From Cordia subcordata (Eukaryota; Streptophyta; Magnoliopsida; Boraginales; Cordiaceae), in the NCBI GenBank assembly GCA_028554755.1, contig JAPTOF010000015.1, positions 310,001 through 374,000 of the forward strand: a stretch of DNA of 64,000 nucleotides, given 5' to 3'. The translations under genes were made by a program, and so were the position numbers. The first letter of the stretch is position 1, and each line of letters opens with the position of its first letter. Below the pieces are notes generated by a model that was not told the DNA's origin, did no database searches, and worked only from the letters and a program-made list of their open reading frames with translations. Shown here piece by piece: positions 11,350 to 22,689 of this stretch.

Positions 11350-11708
11350 TGTTGGGGAAAAACATGCAAACACGAACTACACAAGAAGAAAACGAACACA
11401 ACAGAATTAAGTGGTTAGGCCTTAAAGCCTGCGTCCACGGGCAGCAGATAACAATTTATTATCAATCAGCAAATATTACAAGCCTCACACTCTGGTTTCT
11501 CTCGCACCATACATAATACAATGTCCTAGCCTCTATTTGTAGTATACAAGTATCCTAATTAGTATTCTACAAGGAAAAAGAAATAGTGTACTACAAGGAA
11601 AATGACACATATTAATTATATACTATTATGGTAATAAGCAAATAAGGTAATATGCAGATAAGGTAATTTGCTATTCTTGTTGCCCAAGAATACGGGCCAT
11701 ATTTAACA
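11350..11708 (-). repeat. 5' LTR of the copia at 6105-11708
   Basis: This 359-bp copy of the LTR begins TGTTGGGGAAAAACATGCAA and ends GGGCCATATTTAACA. It differs from the left LTR by many substitutions and small indels, so the insertion is not recent. Confidence 0.93.
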
Positions 11709-11811
11709 CGTAGAAAGGGCATTTTTAGTAATGGAATTTATAAAGAGTCGTTTACGCAACAAGATGAAAGATTAATTTATGAATAATTGTTTGATTACTT
11801 ATGTAGAAAGA

Positions 11812-12239
11812 TGTTAGGAAATTAGGACACATAACACACACTCATGCTGCGGAATTTAAGCATGAATAACGAGAAAAGAATACGTACAATTAAACATGGT
11901 TTGACCCTCTGCCTACGTCCACGAAAACCTCCACTAGATAGAAAAGAGTACAAACTCAATATGACTTTTTGCACGGATAGAAAAGTCTAAACCCTCTCTC
12001 ATGGCGTTCTTACAATGACCCTCTCTTTACCTAAACCTATTGCAAGACCCACCCCTTACAACTAATGCAAGAGTCCTATTTATAAAAGAGACTTCCTTGT
12101 CCTCCAAGACAAGGGTTTCTTAATATATCAATCCTCTCATAATTAAGACCCTTACCATAACTAAAATTTTGAGTCTTATTAAGACGCTTTCCTACTTTTA
12201 ATATGGGATTAGGCTTAGCACTTGAGCCACAACCCATCA
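11812..12239 (-). repeat. 3' LTR of the gag-only element
   Basis: This 428-bp LTR aligns end to end with 14032-14458. TATTTATAAAAG (about 12068-12080) lies in the part corresponding to the LTR promoter on the minus strand. The preceding bases AAAGA are the left TSD. Confidence 0.93.
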
Positions 12240-12760
12240 AATTCTTCCCTTGGCAAGAAATGCCAAGAATCTTCACAGTAGGCAAGAACGTCACTCTTCT
12301 CTTCTTCTCAGCCTTCACTTGAGCTTCTTCACACTTGTCGCATTCGTATCTCAGCGCGGTGCATCCCTCTAAGTAGCACACGTGTTTCACGTTCTTCCTC
12401 CCTTCAAGAACTAGCTCATCTCCACGATACACTTTGCAGTAGTTTCCTTTACCCACATACTTCTACCCTCTTGATGCCAACTCATCCAGCAAAATTATGT
12501 TGGACACACAAGATGGCACATACCTTACATTGGAGATGGTCTTAATACTACCATTGTTGAGCCTCAGGCGAACTCTCCCAACGCTAGCAACCTTCATCTT
12601 TTGGTTGTTCCCAACAGTGATGTATCCAAGCCTTTTATCCAAGCGCCAAGTGTCAAAGCTAGCTCTATCATTGCAAACGTGAAACGTTCCTGCTAAATCC
12701 AACACCTAGTCAGTCTTCTTTGTTTTTTGAGCCTTCATTAGTGTCCCCGCTTACCGCCAT
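12240..12760 (-). pseudogene. Protease-like and pre-integrase stub of the gag-only element
   Basis: The frame 12463-12705 begins MLDLAGTFHVCNDRASFDTW, where the family normally has a DSGAS/T-type active site. Here it reads LDLAGTFH, so Asp is kept but the Ser/Gly after it are changed. It continues with VRYVPSCVSNIILLDELAS, the substrate-binding part. The frame 12076-12456 holds KVYRGDELVLEGRK, KHVCYLEGCTA and a Lys-rich tail, and then runs straight into the LTR. There is no HHCC integrase or reverse transcriptase between this stub and the 3' LTR. Confidence 0.8.
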
Positions 12761-12939
12761 CAAAACAATCTCACTACCATTGCTATCATCACCCTCAACA
12801 AGGTTCGCGGAGTCCTCACCATAAACTTTCTCCTTTCCCTTAGATCTCCACTCTCTAAGGCTCTTCATGTCCTCTCTCAATCTTGGACATCTTGGTTGGA
12901 TATGGCCCTTTTCTCTGCAATAGTAGCATTCTCGATTGT

Positions 12940-13640
12940 CTTCTCCATCACGGGCTCAGCTTTTTGATCTCGATCTACCTATGTGAGAATTGCCTTTTCC
13001 AAAACTCATCCCTCGATTTGGACCTTCAACGGTTAATGATTGATCTCCATTAGGCACACTACTTCTTCCCAACATTCTCTCGTTCTCTCTCAAGAGCTCA
13101 GTCACTTTGTTCGGCTCGAGAGTCTTTTTCCCAACGAGGATTGATTGCATGAACGGCTTGTACGACTTCGGCAAGGAAGATAGTAGTACGAGCGCTTGTT
13201 CTTCATTCGTAATTCTCTTATCAGGCTCCTCAACACTTATGAGCTTGACCATTAACTCGTTGAATTTGTTAATGTGATCTTGGATGGCGGTTTCCTCTTC
13301 CATCTTGAATGAGTAGAGCTCCGTCCTCAAACACAGTCGATTGATGATCAACTTTGACTCATACATATTCTCCAACTTGTCGAACACACCGCTCATCGTC
13401 GTCTCATCAATCACATGACATTTAATTTGTGGTGCTAACGCCAATCGAATTGTACTTATGGCTTTTCGTTGTAGGGACTTCCACTTCTTATCATTGACTT
13501 ATTCTGGTTTCACCTCTTCTAGCACTTCTTCAAGGCCTTGCTACACCAAAAGGTCCTTGATAGTATTCCTCCACAAGTTGAAGTTCATGTTCCTATCAAA
13601 CATTGGAATTTCAAACCGTACCCATCATCGTCATGGCTCT
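12940..13640 (-). pseudogene. gag of the gag-only copia element
   Basis: A likely start near 13610 gives VRFEIPMFDRNMNFNLWRN, the usual copia gag opening. The 162-codon frame 12956-13444 then carries the UBN2-type core: LENMYESKLIINRLCLRTEL, YSFKMEEETAIQDHINKFNE and the conserved LLSSLPKSYKPFMQSIL. Its knuckle CYYCREKGHIQPRCP lies at about 12895-12940, after a stop. One stop near 13543 and one near 12958 interrupt an otherwise well kept gag. Relative preservation of gag against total loss of pol is typical of elements that rely on partners. Confidence 0.87.
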
Positions 13641-13699
13641 TGTGCACAAATTCACTAAAACTCAACAATCCAGCAAGAATTTAGCAAGAATTCGGAAAA

Positions 13700-13825
13700 T
13701 GGTGACACGACCATCGGTCAACGCGGTCAAACCCCTGCAGCCCTTCGGTCAATGCTGGTTAAACCTTCTGTTTGACTTTTTGACCACAAACTTACAAAAC
13801 TTGACCTGCTTGTGTCACACAATCT
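13700..13825 (-). promoter_or_regulatory. W-box-core rich leader of the gag-only element
   Basis: GTCAA occurs at about 13717, 13726 and 13748, and TTGAC at about 13772, 13779 and 13800, just upstream of the gag start in element orientation. The placement parallels the larger cluster in the copia at 6105-11708. Function is inferred only. Confidence 0.35.
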
Positions 13826-14031
13826 GACCGTCGGATCGTTGTGAAATTTTAGCAGCTTACTCCTATCACTATAATAAACACAAAGCAACAAACGGATCGT
13901 CGATCGGACTTTAGAAAGCCCTTCAAACGTGACCAGAAGATCAGCAAAATTTTTTAACTCCTCTTCGACATTTCTTTTTCATTTTTCGTGCAAACCAGCA
14001 TCCTCCTTCCAACCTAGCTCTCGATACCGCT

Positions 14032-14458
14032 TGTTAGGAAATTAGGATGCATAACACACACTCACGTAGTGGAATTTAAGCACGAATAACGAAAAAAGAA
14101 TACATACAATTAAACGTGGTTAGGCTCTCTGTCTACGTCCACGAAAACCTCCGCTAGATAGAAAAGAGTACAAACTCAATAGGACTTTTTGCACGGATAG
14201 AAAAGTCTAAACCCTCTCTCATGGTGTTCTTACAATGACTCTCTCTCTACCTAAATGTATTGCAAGACCCACACCTTACAACTAATGCAAGAGTCCTATT
14301 TATAGATGAAACTTCTTTATCCTCCAAGACAAGGGTTTCCTAATATATCAATATTCTCATAATTAAGACCCTTACCATAATCAAAATTTTGACTTTCATT
14401 AAGACTCTTTCCTATTTTTATATGGGCTTGGGCTTAACACTTGAGCCATAACACAACA
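14032..14458 (-). repeat. 5' LTR of the gag-only element
   Basis: This 427-bp LTR begins TGTTAGGAAATTAGGATGC and ends with CACAACA. It is followed by the right TSD AAAGA (14459-14463). The inner flank on the minus strand reads AAGCGGTATCGAGAGCTAGG, a slightly altered primer-binding site for initiator tRNA-Met. Confidence 0.93.
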
Positions 14459-14463
14459 AAAGA

Positions 14464-15387
14464 TATTTTAATAGTATTCATAATGAAGCTATCTTACAAT
14501 GCTCCCCAAATATGAAAAATCGACGTGGTCAACTATAAATGATGGTAATTTTGATATTTTCAATCTTGGATTAGAGAAATATGGTTATCTCATTTTTGTA
14601 ATTATTTTATCAAATTTTACATTAGAAATATTCTTTACAAGTATTAGAAGGGACCCCACTACCAAACTTTTTTGGCCTTGCCACTAGCTATTTCAATAAC
14701 TGATAGCTGTTTAGGTAGTTAACTATAAAAGTAGTCAATAGCTTTTTAGCTAGTTAAATGAATAAAATTTGTCCAAAAGAATCAGCTAACCTAATGTAGA
14801 AGGACATAAAAGATAAAAATATCACTTTATCATTGTTACTGTTATGATGATTGTTATTAATTATTATCATCAATGAAATAAGATAACATAATTATAACTA
14901 AATTTGTGCTATATTTGTAATTAAATATATACTTTACAGATGACGACGATGATGATTTATTAGTAGAGCAAAACAAATTTTTTAATAAATTATTTTTATC
15001 AATAGTATAAAAAAGTAGGTTTTTCTTAGTAAAGAAAATATAAATCATAGTTCTAGAAAGAATTTAGTAGATAAAATACTAATTTTTTTGAACTCTTTCC
15101 TCCTTTTCTTTTTGAAATTCTGAAAGTGATATTAGTTTTTGGAAATGATCATTCAAACCATTCTGCAATGTGCTGCTAAGAATGCTACTATAAAGGGTTT
15201 ACAATACAAATAATTTAAAAAATGAAATATAATCAACATGCTTTTCCTTTATGTGTGTTTTAACAAATCTTAACTTGGATCATCCTATTGTTATCAAAAC
15301 CTTTAGGACAAATAGTACCTATTTCTTACAAATATCAAAGAAGTCTCTTGCTTTTGAATGATTGATCACAATGTCATTGTGGACTCG
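14464..15387. other. AT-rich DNA at the start of duplicated block A
   Basis: No gene. From about 14640 the sequence aligns with 34146-34800, for example CTAATGTAGAAGGACATAAAA and ATGATGATTGTTATTAATTATTATCATCA. This is the 3' flank of the duplicated kinase locus. The short minus-strand frame 14857-15048 is low-complexity AT. Confidence 0.75.
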
Positions 15388-16560
15388 TCAACCTTGTAAT
15401 TTTGAAATTGTGACCTCATTAATAGAGCAAGAGCTTGGATTTTCAAAAGTTTTACTTTGATTAAGAGTCAAAGTGGTAGAGAATGCAGGACTCTTAGGAT
15501 TTGGTAGAGCCACTGAATCATTAGTAAACATAAAAATCACATCTGACATGGTTGGTCTCTCAGTAACAACTTCTTGGACACACAACATTCCAATTTGAAG
15601 ATATCGTATGAATTCACTAATTGAAAGAGCTTCAGTGAATGTTTGATCAATCAAATCTAAAGATGTTCCTTCTATCCATAAACTCCATGTCCATAGAGGA
15701 CAACGAGTTATTATGATATTAAATTATCATTAGCACAACATAAATGAAATTGAATTTAGTTTTGAAAATTAAAACTCACATATCCTAGTAAGTTCAAAGG
15801 ACGATCAAGTTGATAAAAACTAGTCTTTCTTTGCCCACTTATGATTTCCAATATCACAACCCCAAAGCTTAACACGTTCGACTTTACAAAAAAATATCCA
15901 TCCGCAACATACTCAGAAGACATATAATCACTGTTTCATGATATCTTTAATTTTGCGTCTATCATTATTATAAGTATACATCAAGATAAAGTTTGTTTTA
16001 CTTACTATGTCCCAAAAATCTCGTTTCTGCTTGCTATAGATTGATTATCTTCAAAGATTCTTCTAGTTCCAAAATAAAAAATTTTGGGATTCATGCTATT
16101 TTCTAATAAAATGTTGCTTGCTTTTAAGTCTCTATGGATGAGGTTACTCAGAAGTGTCTACAGAGCTATAACAACCCTTTAGCAATTCCTTCAATGAAGT
16201 AGATACGCGTTGTCCAGTTCAGTAAGGTTCGTTTTGTAACATTTGAAATGAAAATTTGAGAATAAGATTAGTACGTACAGTTGGAGTTAGGCAAGTTGAA
16301 GGAAGATTGCTAGTTCATTAATGAACTAAAAAGAATGAAATCTAAGCTCTTATTAGGCAAATACTCATCAACTAATATCTTCTCATCTTTTTAAGTGCAA
16401 TAACCCAACAGTTTCACAAGGTCTCTGTGTTGTAGGTTTGAGATTAATACAACTCCATTCTCGAATTGCTCTATTCCCTGCCCATATATCTATAATAGCC
16501 TTTTCACTACAATTTTTTGTTCATTGGCAAGCTTGCCCTAAAATATTACCATTCAAGTAC
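15388..16560 (-). pseudogene. Receptor-like kinase A: kinase domain 3' exons
   Basis: Four exons of a plant S-domain or DUF26-like receptor kinase are readable on the minus strand. About 16330-16560 has the invariant Lys in IVVKRLL and [13 protein letters not shown]. About 16020-16240 has the catalytic loop HRDLKASNILL, but the Mg-binding loop reads IFYFGT where DFG is expected. About 15785-15955 has [20 protein letters not shown], the APE/helix-F region. 15388-15700 has IGMLCVQEVVTERPTMSDV and the terminal NEVTISKLQG. Stops (after VVKRLL, and after HRD region GT) and the DFG loss show a dead kinase. The 5' exons lie at 24874-25310, split off by a 4.7-kb copia. Confidence 0.9.
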
Positions 16561-16643
16561 TCAATTCTAGAAATCTCAAGTCCCATACAGGAAGTGAGTA
16601 AAATATACATAAAAACTGTTAAGATTGGCTTTTTATTAAATAA

Positions 16644-17544
16644 GGGTTTTTTGCTTACACACCCACTATGTTTAGGCCTAATGACACTACTAGTCCCTAA
16701 ATTCACAAAATAGCAAAAACACTCCCTGTGTTTTTCCAAAGTTTTGCACAAACACCCCTTCCTTCATGCTTTCCATGCATTTTAACTGTGATTGTGCAAG
16801 AAGCGCTAAAATGAGGTTAGACTTTGTTTTTTGCTCTAAATTGCATGCATCACCCTTGTGTTTAAATATTTTAATTTGTCATCTTTCCTAAAAAGAAAAA
16901 ACCACCCCCACCCCACTACTACCACAACACAACCCTTACCACTACCACTACAACGACGCAGCCCTTACTAACCCTTTGTTTACTTTTGATCCATCATATT
17001 TCCAAAAAGAAAAATTAAAGTCACTACCACTCTCCAAACAGCCACACCCCTACCCCCACCCAAGTAGCCACGACTATGTGTCTGTGTGTGTTGTATCTAT
17101 ATGTGTGTGTTTGTGTTTGTATGTGGGTTGGTTGACATAATGGGGTGGGATGGTGGAGATGGCAGGGAATGGGGTTTGGGTGGTAGAGGTGGCAAGGGTA
17201 AGGGGTTTGAGTGGTGGAGGTGGCAAGGGTAAGGGGTTTGAGTGGTGGAGGTGGCAATGATAGGGTAAGGGGTTTGAGTGGTGGTTGATGGTTTTTTTTT
17301 TTTAATTTAATTTTTAATTTTTTAAAATTTTGAATAAAATAAGGGTAAAATAGACATTTTACTAAATAAGATAAGGGTAAAATGGACATTTCTCAAAATC
17401 CATTAATGAATTAATAGAAAAAATTAGCTTTTGGGGCAAGTGTGCGAAATTCAGAAAACACAGGGAATAATTTTGCTATTTCATAAATTTAGGGACTAGT
17501 GGTGTCATTATGCCTAAATACAGGAGTCTATGAGCAAAAAACCC
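16644..17544. mobile_element. MULE-like MITE with long terminal inverted repeats
   Basis: The ends are inverted repeats of about 100 bp: GGGTTTTTTGCTTACACACC at the left, and the complement of GAGCAAAAAACCC at the right. The shared block TAATGACACYACTAGTCCCTAAATT continues inward. Block B has no such sequence at the equivalent place (about 36765), which proves insertion in A after the duplication or loss in B. The interior is non-coding with CA-rich tracts and a minisatellite. The TSD is unclear because the flanks are A/T-rich. Confidence 0.75.
17168..17290. repeat. 31-bp minisatellite inside the MITE
   Basis: The unit GGTGGAGGTGGCAAGGGTAA followed by GGGGTTTGAGT is repeated three to four times, with one copy carrying a small insertion. 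It creates the Pro/Leu/Thr-rich frame on the minus strand (17024-17389), which is not a gene. Confidence 0.85.
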
Positions 17545-18319
17545 AAAAAAAAAATACTTCTTTTCATGAAAAGGAGTATTTTTTTTGGACATACATGTGT
17601 ATTAGCTCCTAAAAATTGAAACTTAAAGAAACACAAATTAAACTATTCTTAAAGAATGAAATTAAGCCTACCAAATCGACACAAATTTTATCTTATTTTC
17701 CCTCTCACCAAATACTATTTAGCTGAACTAGAGCAGGCTACTCTCGAGTGATGTAGCCATATTATTGTGATTGTGTGCTTGTAAAAAGAAAATCTTATAT
17801 TTCTAAAGAAATTCCTACAGTGCACCTAAAGAAATCTTGCAACCCCTCAATTTTAGCTAGCGCCCATATATTAAGACCAAGTGACTTCTTCTTTCAAATA
17901 AAAAATTTTAATCTACTATTGCACATAAATCAAAGTCATCAACCATGTATCCTCTTTATTTATTTATTTTTTAAAAGAGACAATGTCATTCAAGTAGAAA
18001 TCATCCGGGGCCACCTAACTCCCCTTCCATCCTTAACCAGCAAAAGAATAAGATACTAGTCTTACTAGGATGATTTGGGTGGTTCCTTAAGATGAAATCA
18101 TCCATGCACTAAATTAAGATCATAACAACTAATGGGCAAACCAAGGACAAAATAGCCAACCAATCCATATACCAGTTGATCTCACAAAAAAAAAAAAAAA
18201 AGCTCCATATTATTATTTGAGTGATTTCTTAAGATCTCCCAACACTTATCATTCAATGGCCTCAAGGAGCTATGCAAATGAGGCTCTTTTATCAACCACT
18301 CGACTACAATCTTCGAATT
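17545..18319. other. Intron of receptor kinase A
   Basis: This non-coding sequence aligns with 36790-37240 and 45745-46090 in block B, for example CATTCAAGTAGAAATCATC. It lies between the kinase exons and is interpreted as intron. It is where a copia landed in block B (after position 37246). Confidence 0.7.
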
Positions 18320-18611
18320 TTTTGAAAAAATAATTTGTAATTTTCAAGACATTCAGATGGTGCACTACATCTTCCAAAGATTTGTGAAGTTCCAAGAAGA
18401 AATCTTTTCATATTTCAATGTTTATATTTAATTTCAAAGCCTAGAATCTTCTCCTAGCAACAATAAATAGGGTGTTGTGTAAGCCTTTGCCATTCATCAA
18501 GCAATGAAATGAAAATTCTGCAGCTCACAGTAAAAAACTAAAAGACAATTTTTTAGTACTTTCCTTAGCATTCTAAAAACACAAAATCTTTTCTTCCATG
18601 CTGTATCAACA
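18320..18611 (+). repeat. 5' LTR of copia 18320-22979
   Basis: This 292-bp LTR ends ATCAACA. Its start is degraded (TTTTGAAAAAA against TGTTGAAGAAA in the partner). ACAATAAATAGGG (about 18460) is the TATA-like region. Confidence 0.88.
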
Positions 18612-18702
18612 AATTTGGTATCTAGAGCCAGCAATATAGCTAAGTGCTCTGCATTTTATTTTCAAGAAATCCCTATATTACATCTCTAAAACGGCATCAA
18701 CT

Positions 18703-19660
18703 TTGGCCTTAACAATGTTTGCCTATTCCCTTGATCAAGTACCCATTTTTGAAGGAAAACACTATGATTATTGGATTAGCCAAATGCAAACTTTATTCAT
18801 TTCATTAGATATATGGGACATTGCTGAAATTGCATATGAAGATCCATCAAAGGAAGGAAGTAGTTCCAATTGGTTTAAGCCACAACAAAAACAATATAAA
18901 GAGAATGTTCACATAGATGCAAGTACCTTGAGGTATCTCCAAAAAGGAGTAAGCAAAGCATTTTTCCAGAATTTTTGGAGTCAAAAAAGCAAAAGAGGCA
19001 TGGGACATGCTTAAATAAGGCTGTTAAGGAAATGAAAAAGTCATCTCATTGAAACTACAATCCCTTCAAAAAGATTTTGATAACATGGTAAGGAAAGAAG
19101 GTGAAGGTATGCAATCATTTCTCTCTAAAGTTTCTAAAATTCTCAATCAAATAAGAAATCTTGGTGATGTCATTAAAGAAAGAAAATTATTCAAAAACTT
19201 CTTAGAAGGCTTCCTATAAAGTTTGATCATGTTGTTAATGCAATTGAAGAATCAAAAGATCTTTCCACTTACACAGTTCATGAACTAATGAGTTCTCTTC
19301 AAGTGCATGAGGAAAGATTAAACAAGTTACCAAATCAGCCCACGAAACAAGATTTTTAGTCCAAACTCCATACTTCGGACAAGAAAAATTTTGAATCGTA
19401 GCAAGGTGGAAAAGGGAGTTTTTCTAGTAAGAAAGGAAAATGGTAAAGTAAAGGAAATAAAGGAGGAAAACGACAAAATTTTGGAGACTCAAGCACTGAA
19501 CCATGAAGCCAAAGATTTCTTTTTCAAATGCAAAAGTTGAAAGAATGAAGATCATTCTTATACAAATTGTCCAAAGGAAAAGCAAAATCACGAGAAAGCC
19601 AACTTCACCAAGAATGAAGGTGAACAACTATTCTTTTGCATGAATGACCATAAAGAATGT
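18703..19660 (+). pseudogene. Copia gag with zinc knuckle
   Basis: The start is chosen at the Met at 18703. The protein opens MALTMFAYSLDQVPIFEGKH then YDYWISQMQTLFISLDIWD, the UBN2-type gag N-terminus. The frame fails at about 19012, but homologous sequence goes on: SLQKDFDNMVRKEGE, then RLPIKFDHVVNAIEESKD, the usual LPxxFDxVVxAIEES motif. A knuckle-like stretch with DHSYTNCPKE is at about 19545-19580. At least two frame breaks are present. Confidence 0.85.
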
Positions 19661-19667
19661 GAAAATG

Positions 19668-22600
19668 TCTGGTATGTTGATAATGTTACAGCAATGATAC
19701 GACCAGAAGTCGCAATATATTTGTGGATTATATGAGTCACATTTCATATGTAAAATTAGGAGATGGGAAGATCCAAGATGCAAAAGGCAAAGGAGTTATT
19801 GCTGTCCAAACAAAAGAAGGTAATCAAAAGTTCATAAGTGATGCCTTTATCTTCCAAATCTCACTCAAAATTTGTTGAGTGTTAGACAACTCTTACAAAA
19901 AGGATATTCAGTGGCTTTGATGATAACAAGTGCAAAATTTTTGACAAAAAATAACATTCTTGTAAGCACAATCCAAATGACCTCAAACAACGTTTTTTCC
20001 TTTGTCATGCCTTTGGAAGGGAAAGTAGCATTGATAAGTGAAAACATTGACAAATTTCACTTATGACACTTGAGATTGGCCAATTTTCACAATAAAGGGT
20101 TGCAACTACTCAAAAGGAAAAATATGATTGTCGAACTTCCATCATTTGAACAAAGGGACCAAGTGTGTGAAAGGTGCATTTACGGGAAGATGCATAGACT
20201 ACCATTCCCAAAAACTTATTAGAGAGTCTAAACCCCTCTTGAATTGATGCATGCTAACATTTGTGGCCCTACAAGAACTCCATCATTTGGTAAAAAAGAT
20301 GTTTCTTTCTTTTTGTTGATGATTTGACAAGAATGATGTGGTTGTATTTTTTGCATGAAAAATTAGAAACATTCTCTGCTTTTCTACAATTCAAAGCACT
20401 TGCAGAAAAGCAAAGTGGATTTCAAATCAAGACATTATAGACTAATTGTGGAGGGGAATTCTTATACACTTTATTCATGGAGTATTGCAAGAATAATGGC
20501 ATCAAAGACAGTTTACTGTCTAGAGAAGCACATAACAAAATAGAGTAGCTGACAAAAAAGTTGAACTATTGAAGAGATGTCGAGAAGCATGCTTAAGGGA
20601 AAAGGGTTGCCAAATGATATTTAGGCAGAAGTTGTACACACAAGCGTTTACATCCTCAATCGATCTCTTACCAAGGCGGTTCATAATAAAACATGTTTTG
20701 AAGCATGGCACAAAAGAAAGCCAGTTGTTAATCATTTGAAAGTTTTTGGATACATTTTATATTCTCATATTTCAACTCCAAACAGAGACAAATATGATGA
20801 AAAAGGAGAAAAATCATCTTTGTTGGTTAGAGTGATGAGGCTAAGGGTTTTAGACTTTATAATCTAAAAACTAACAAGCTTATTATTTCAAGAGATGTAA
20901 TTTTTTTATAAGCAGGTAGCTTGGAGTTGGAAAGAAAACTCTACACAAAACTCAATATCAAATGAGTTTTTGGAGTCACCACATTCACATGTCCAGCCAC
21001 AACAGCAAGATTTAACTCCAAGTCTAGTGGCAACTTCTGAGAGAACACCCGAACCAAGTTCATCAAGTCCAGAAAATTTGGATTTTGAAACACCTCCAAG
21101 GAATCACGGTCTTTGATAAAAATTTATGAAAATTGTGATGTTGCCTTCTTTGGTTGTGAACCTCAAAATTTTGAAGAGGTCGCAAAAGATAAAGTCTAGA
21201 GAAAGGCCATGGAAGAAGAAATTGAAACAATTGAAACGAACAAAACATGGGAGCTTGTAGACTTCTCACAAGGAAAAAAAGTTATTGGTTTGAAATGGGT
21301 GTTCAAAACAAAGTTAAATAATGATGGTTCCATTCAGAAACACAAGGCGAGATTAGTCCTAAAAGTCTATTCTCAATAGCCCTGGATAGGCTTCAATGAA
21401 ACATTTGCACTGGTGCCAAGAATGGAGATCAGTTGAATTGTCCTTGCACTTGGAGCCCAATTAGAATTGAATGTCTACCAGTTGGATGTAAAATTTACTT
21501 TTCAAAATAGAGAGCTTGTAGGAGAGGTTTACATTGAGCAACCTCATGGATTTGAAGTAACAAATTTGGAACAAAAAGTGTATCGACTAAAAAGGCACTT
21601 TACGAGTTAAAACAGGCACCAAGAGCTTCGAATAGCAAGATCGATGGATACTTTTGCAAGAATGGATTTCATAGAATTACAACAAGCCATCACTCTATGT
21701 TAAGAAAGAAGGTACAAGAGATTTGTTAATTGCTTGCTTGTATGTTAATGACATCATTTACCTTGGCGCTAACCTGAAGATGGTGGAAGATTTCACGAAA
21801 GAAAATGATGCAAGAATTTGAGAGGACAGATTTGGGACTCATGAGATATTTTTTTTGGAATTCAAGTGAAACAATCCAAGGCCAAGATTTTCATCTATCA
21901 AGAAAAATATATTAATGATTTGTTGAAAAAATTTCACATGGAGAAGCAAAAACCTGTTGCAACTTTAATGGTTTTGAATGAAAAATTGCAACAAAAAAAT
22001 GGTGCTAAAAAATTGATGAAAGACAATTTAGAAGCCTTGTGCATTCTTTGATTTACCTCACACATACAAGATCGAATGTAGTTCATTCTGTGAGCTATAT
22101 ATCTCAATTCATGTGTGAGCCAACAAACTTCATTTTTTTGCTATAAAAAGGATTCTAAGGTATCTTCAAGGTACCAAGAAGCAAGGCATCAAGTATACAA
22201 AAGAAGATCAAAACAAGTTGATTGGTTTTACATATAGTGATTAGGCTGGATCTGTAGATAATCGAAAAAGCACTATAGGTTATGTTTTCTATCTTGGAGC
22301 AAAGGTGATTGCATGGCATTCAAAGAAAAAAAATATAGTGGCATTATCTTCAAGTGAAGCTTTAATATATTGTAGCCACTGATGCAGTTTTGAAGCAGTG
22401 TGACTAAGATGAATTCTTTCATATTTGCAGGAAAAGCAAGAACAACCCACTACTCTCTTTTGTGGCAACTTGTCAACCATTGCGATGATTAAAAATATTG
22501 TTTTTCATGCAAGGTCAAAGCATATAGAACTCTGACATCATTTCATTCGAGATCTCGTTAGTAAAGGAGAAAAATCCATGGAGTTCATCAATACCAATGA

Positions 22601-22680
22601 CCAAGCAGCTGATTTTCTTACCAAACCAGTGCTAATCGAGAAGTTCAAAAAGTTCAAGAAGCTTTTGAAAATTACAAATT
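19668..22680 (+). pseudogene. Copia pol remnant (protease, integrase, RT, RNase H)
   Basis: Recognisable landmarks in order: WYVDNVTA at about 19672, where the protease DSG motif has become DNV; integrase sequence LMHANICGPTRTPSFG at about 20245; reverse transcriptase starts VIGLKWVFKTK and KARLVLKVYSQ at about 21280-21370; LYELKQAPRA at about 21600; and the catalytic box CLYVNDIIYL at about 21730. The box should read YVDD, so the first catalytic Asp is Asn here. RNase H follows (FYLGAKVIAWHSKK at about 22290, then HARSKHIEL). Stops and frameshifts occur every few hundred bases. Confidence 0.87.
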
Positions 22681-22689
22681 AAGAGGGGG

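Larger units (their letters stand above)
6105..11708 (-). mobile_element. Full-length Ty1-copia LTR retrotransposon (Tork-like gag)
   Basis: Two diverged LTRs (6105-6458 and 11350-11708) start TGTTGG and end AACA. They flank, in minus-strand order, a leader, gag with zinc knuckle, protease, integrase, reverse transcriptase and RNase H, which is the copia order. A primer-binding site resembling TGGTATCAGAGC lies just inside the right (5') LTR. Stops and frameshifts occur in every domain. No matching TSD was found (GTGAT at 6100-6104 against CGTAG at 11709-11713), so one flank has been rearranged. The gag and CFECGEKGH knuckle resemble the Tork lineage, but lineage assignment needs a tree. Confidence 0.92.
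11812..14458 (-). mobile_element. Non-autonomous copia with gag and protease only (TR-GAG-like)
   Basis: LTRs at 11812-12239 and 14032-14458 (TGTTAGGAAATTAGG...) flank only 1.8 kb. The 5-bp TSD AAAGA is perfect at 11807-11811 and 14459-14463. Internal coding on the minus strand covers gag, a CCHC knuckle, protease-like sequence and a short pre-integrase stub. Integrase, reverse transcriptase and RNase H are absent. A Met-tRNA-type primer site (GGTATCGAGAGC) sits inside the right LTR. Intact ends plus a TSD mean that it transposed in this form or lost pol cleanly after insertion. The layout matches the TR-GAG class described in plants, which needs pol supplied in trans. Confidence 0.9.

Noticed and set aside
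6100..11713. TSD for the copia at 6105-11708
   Set aside because: The flanks GTGAT and CGTAG do not match in any register tried.
17024..17389. 121-codon minus-strand ORF with Pro/Thr/His repeats
   Set aside because: It is produced by the minisatellite and CA-rich tracts inside a MITE.
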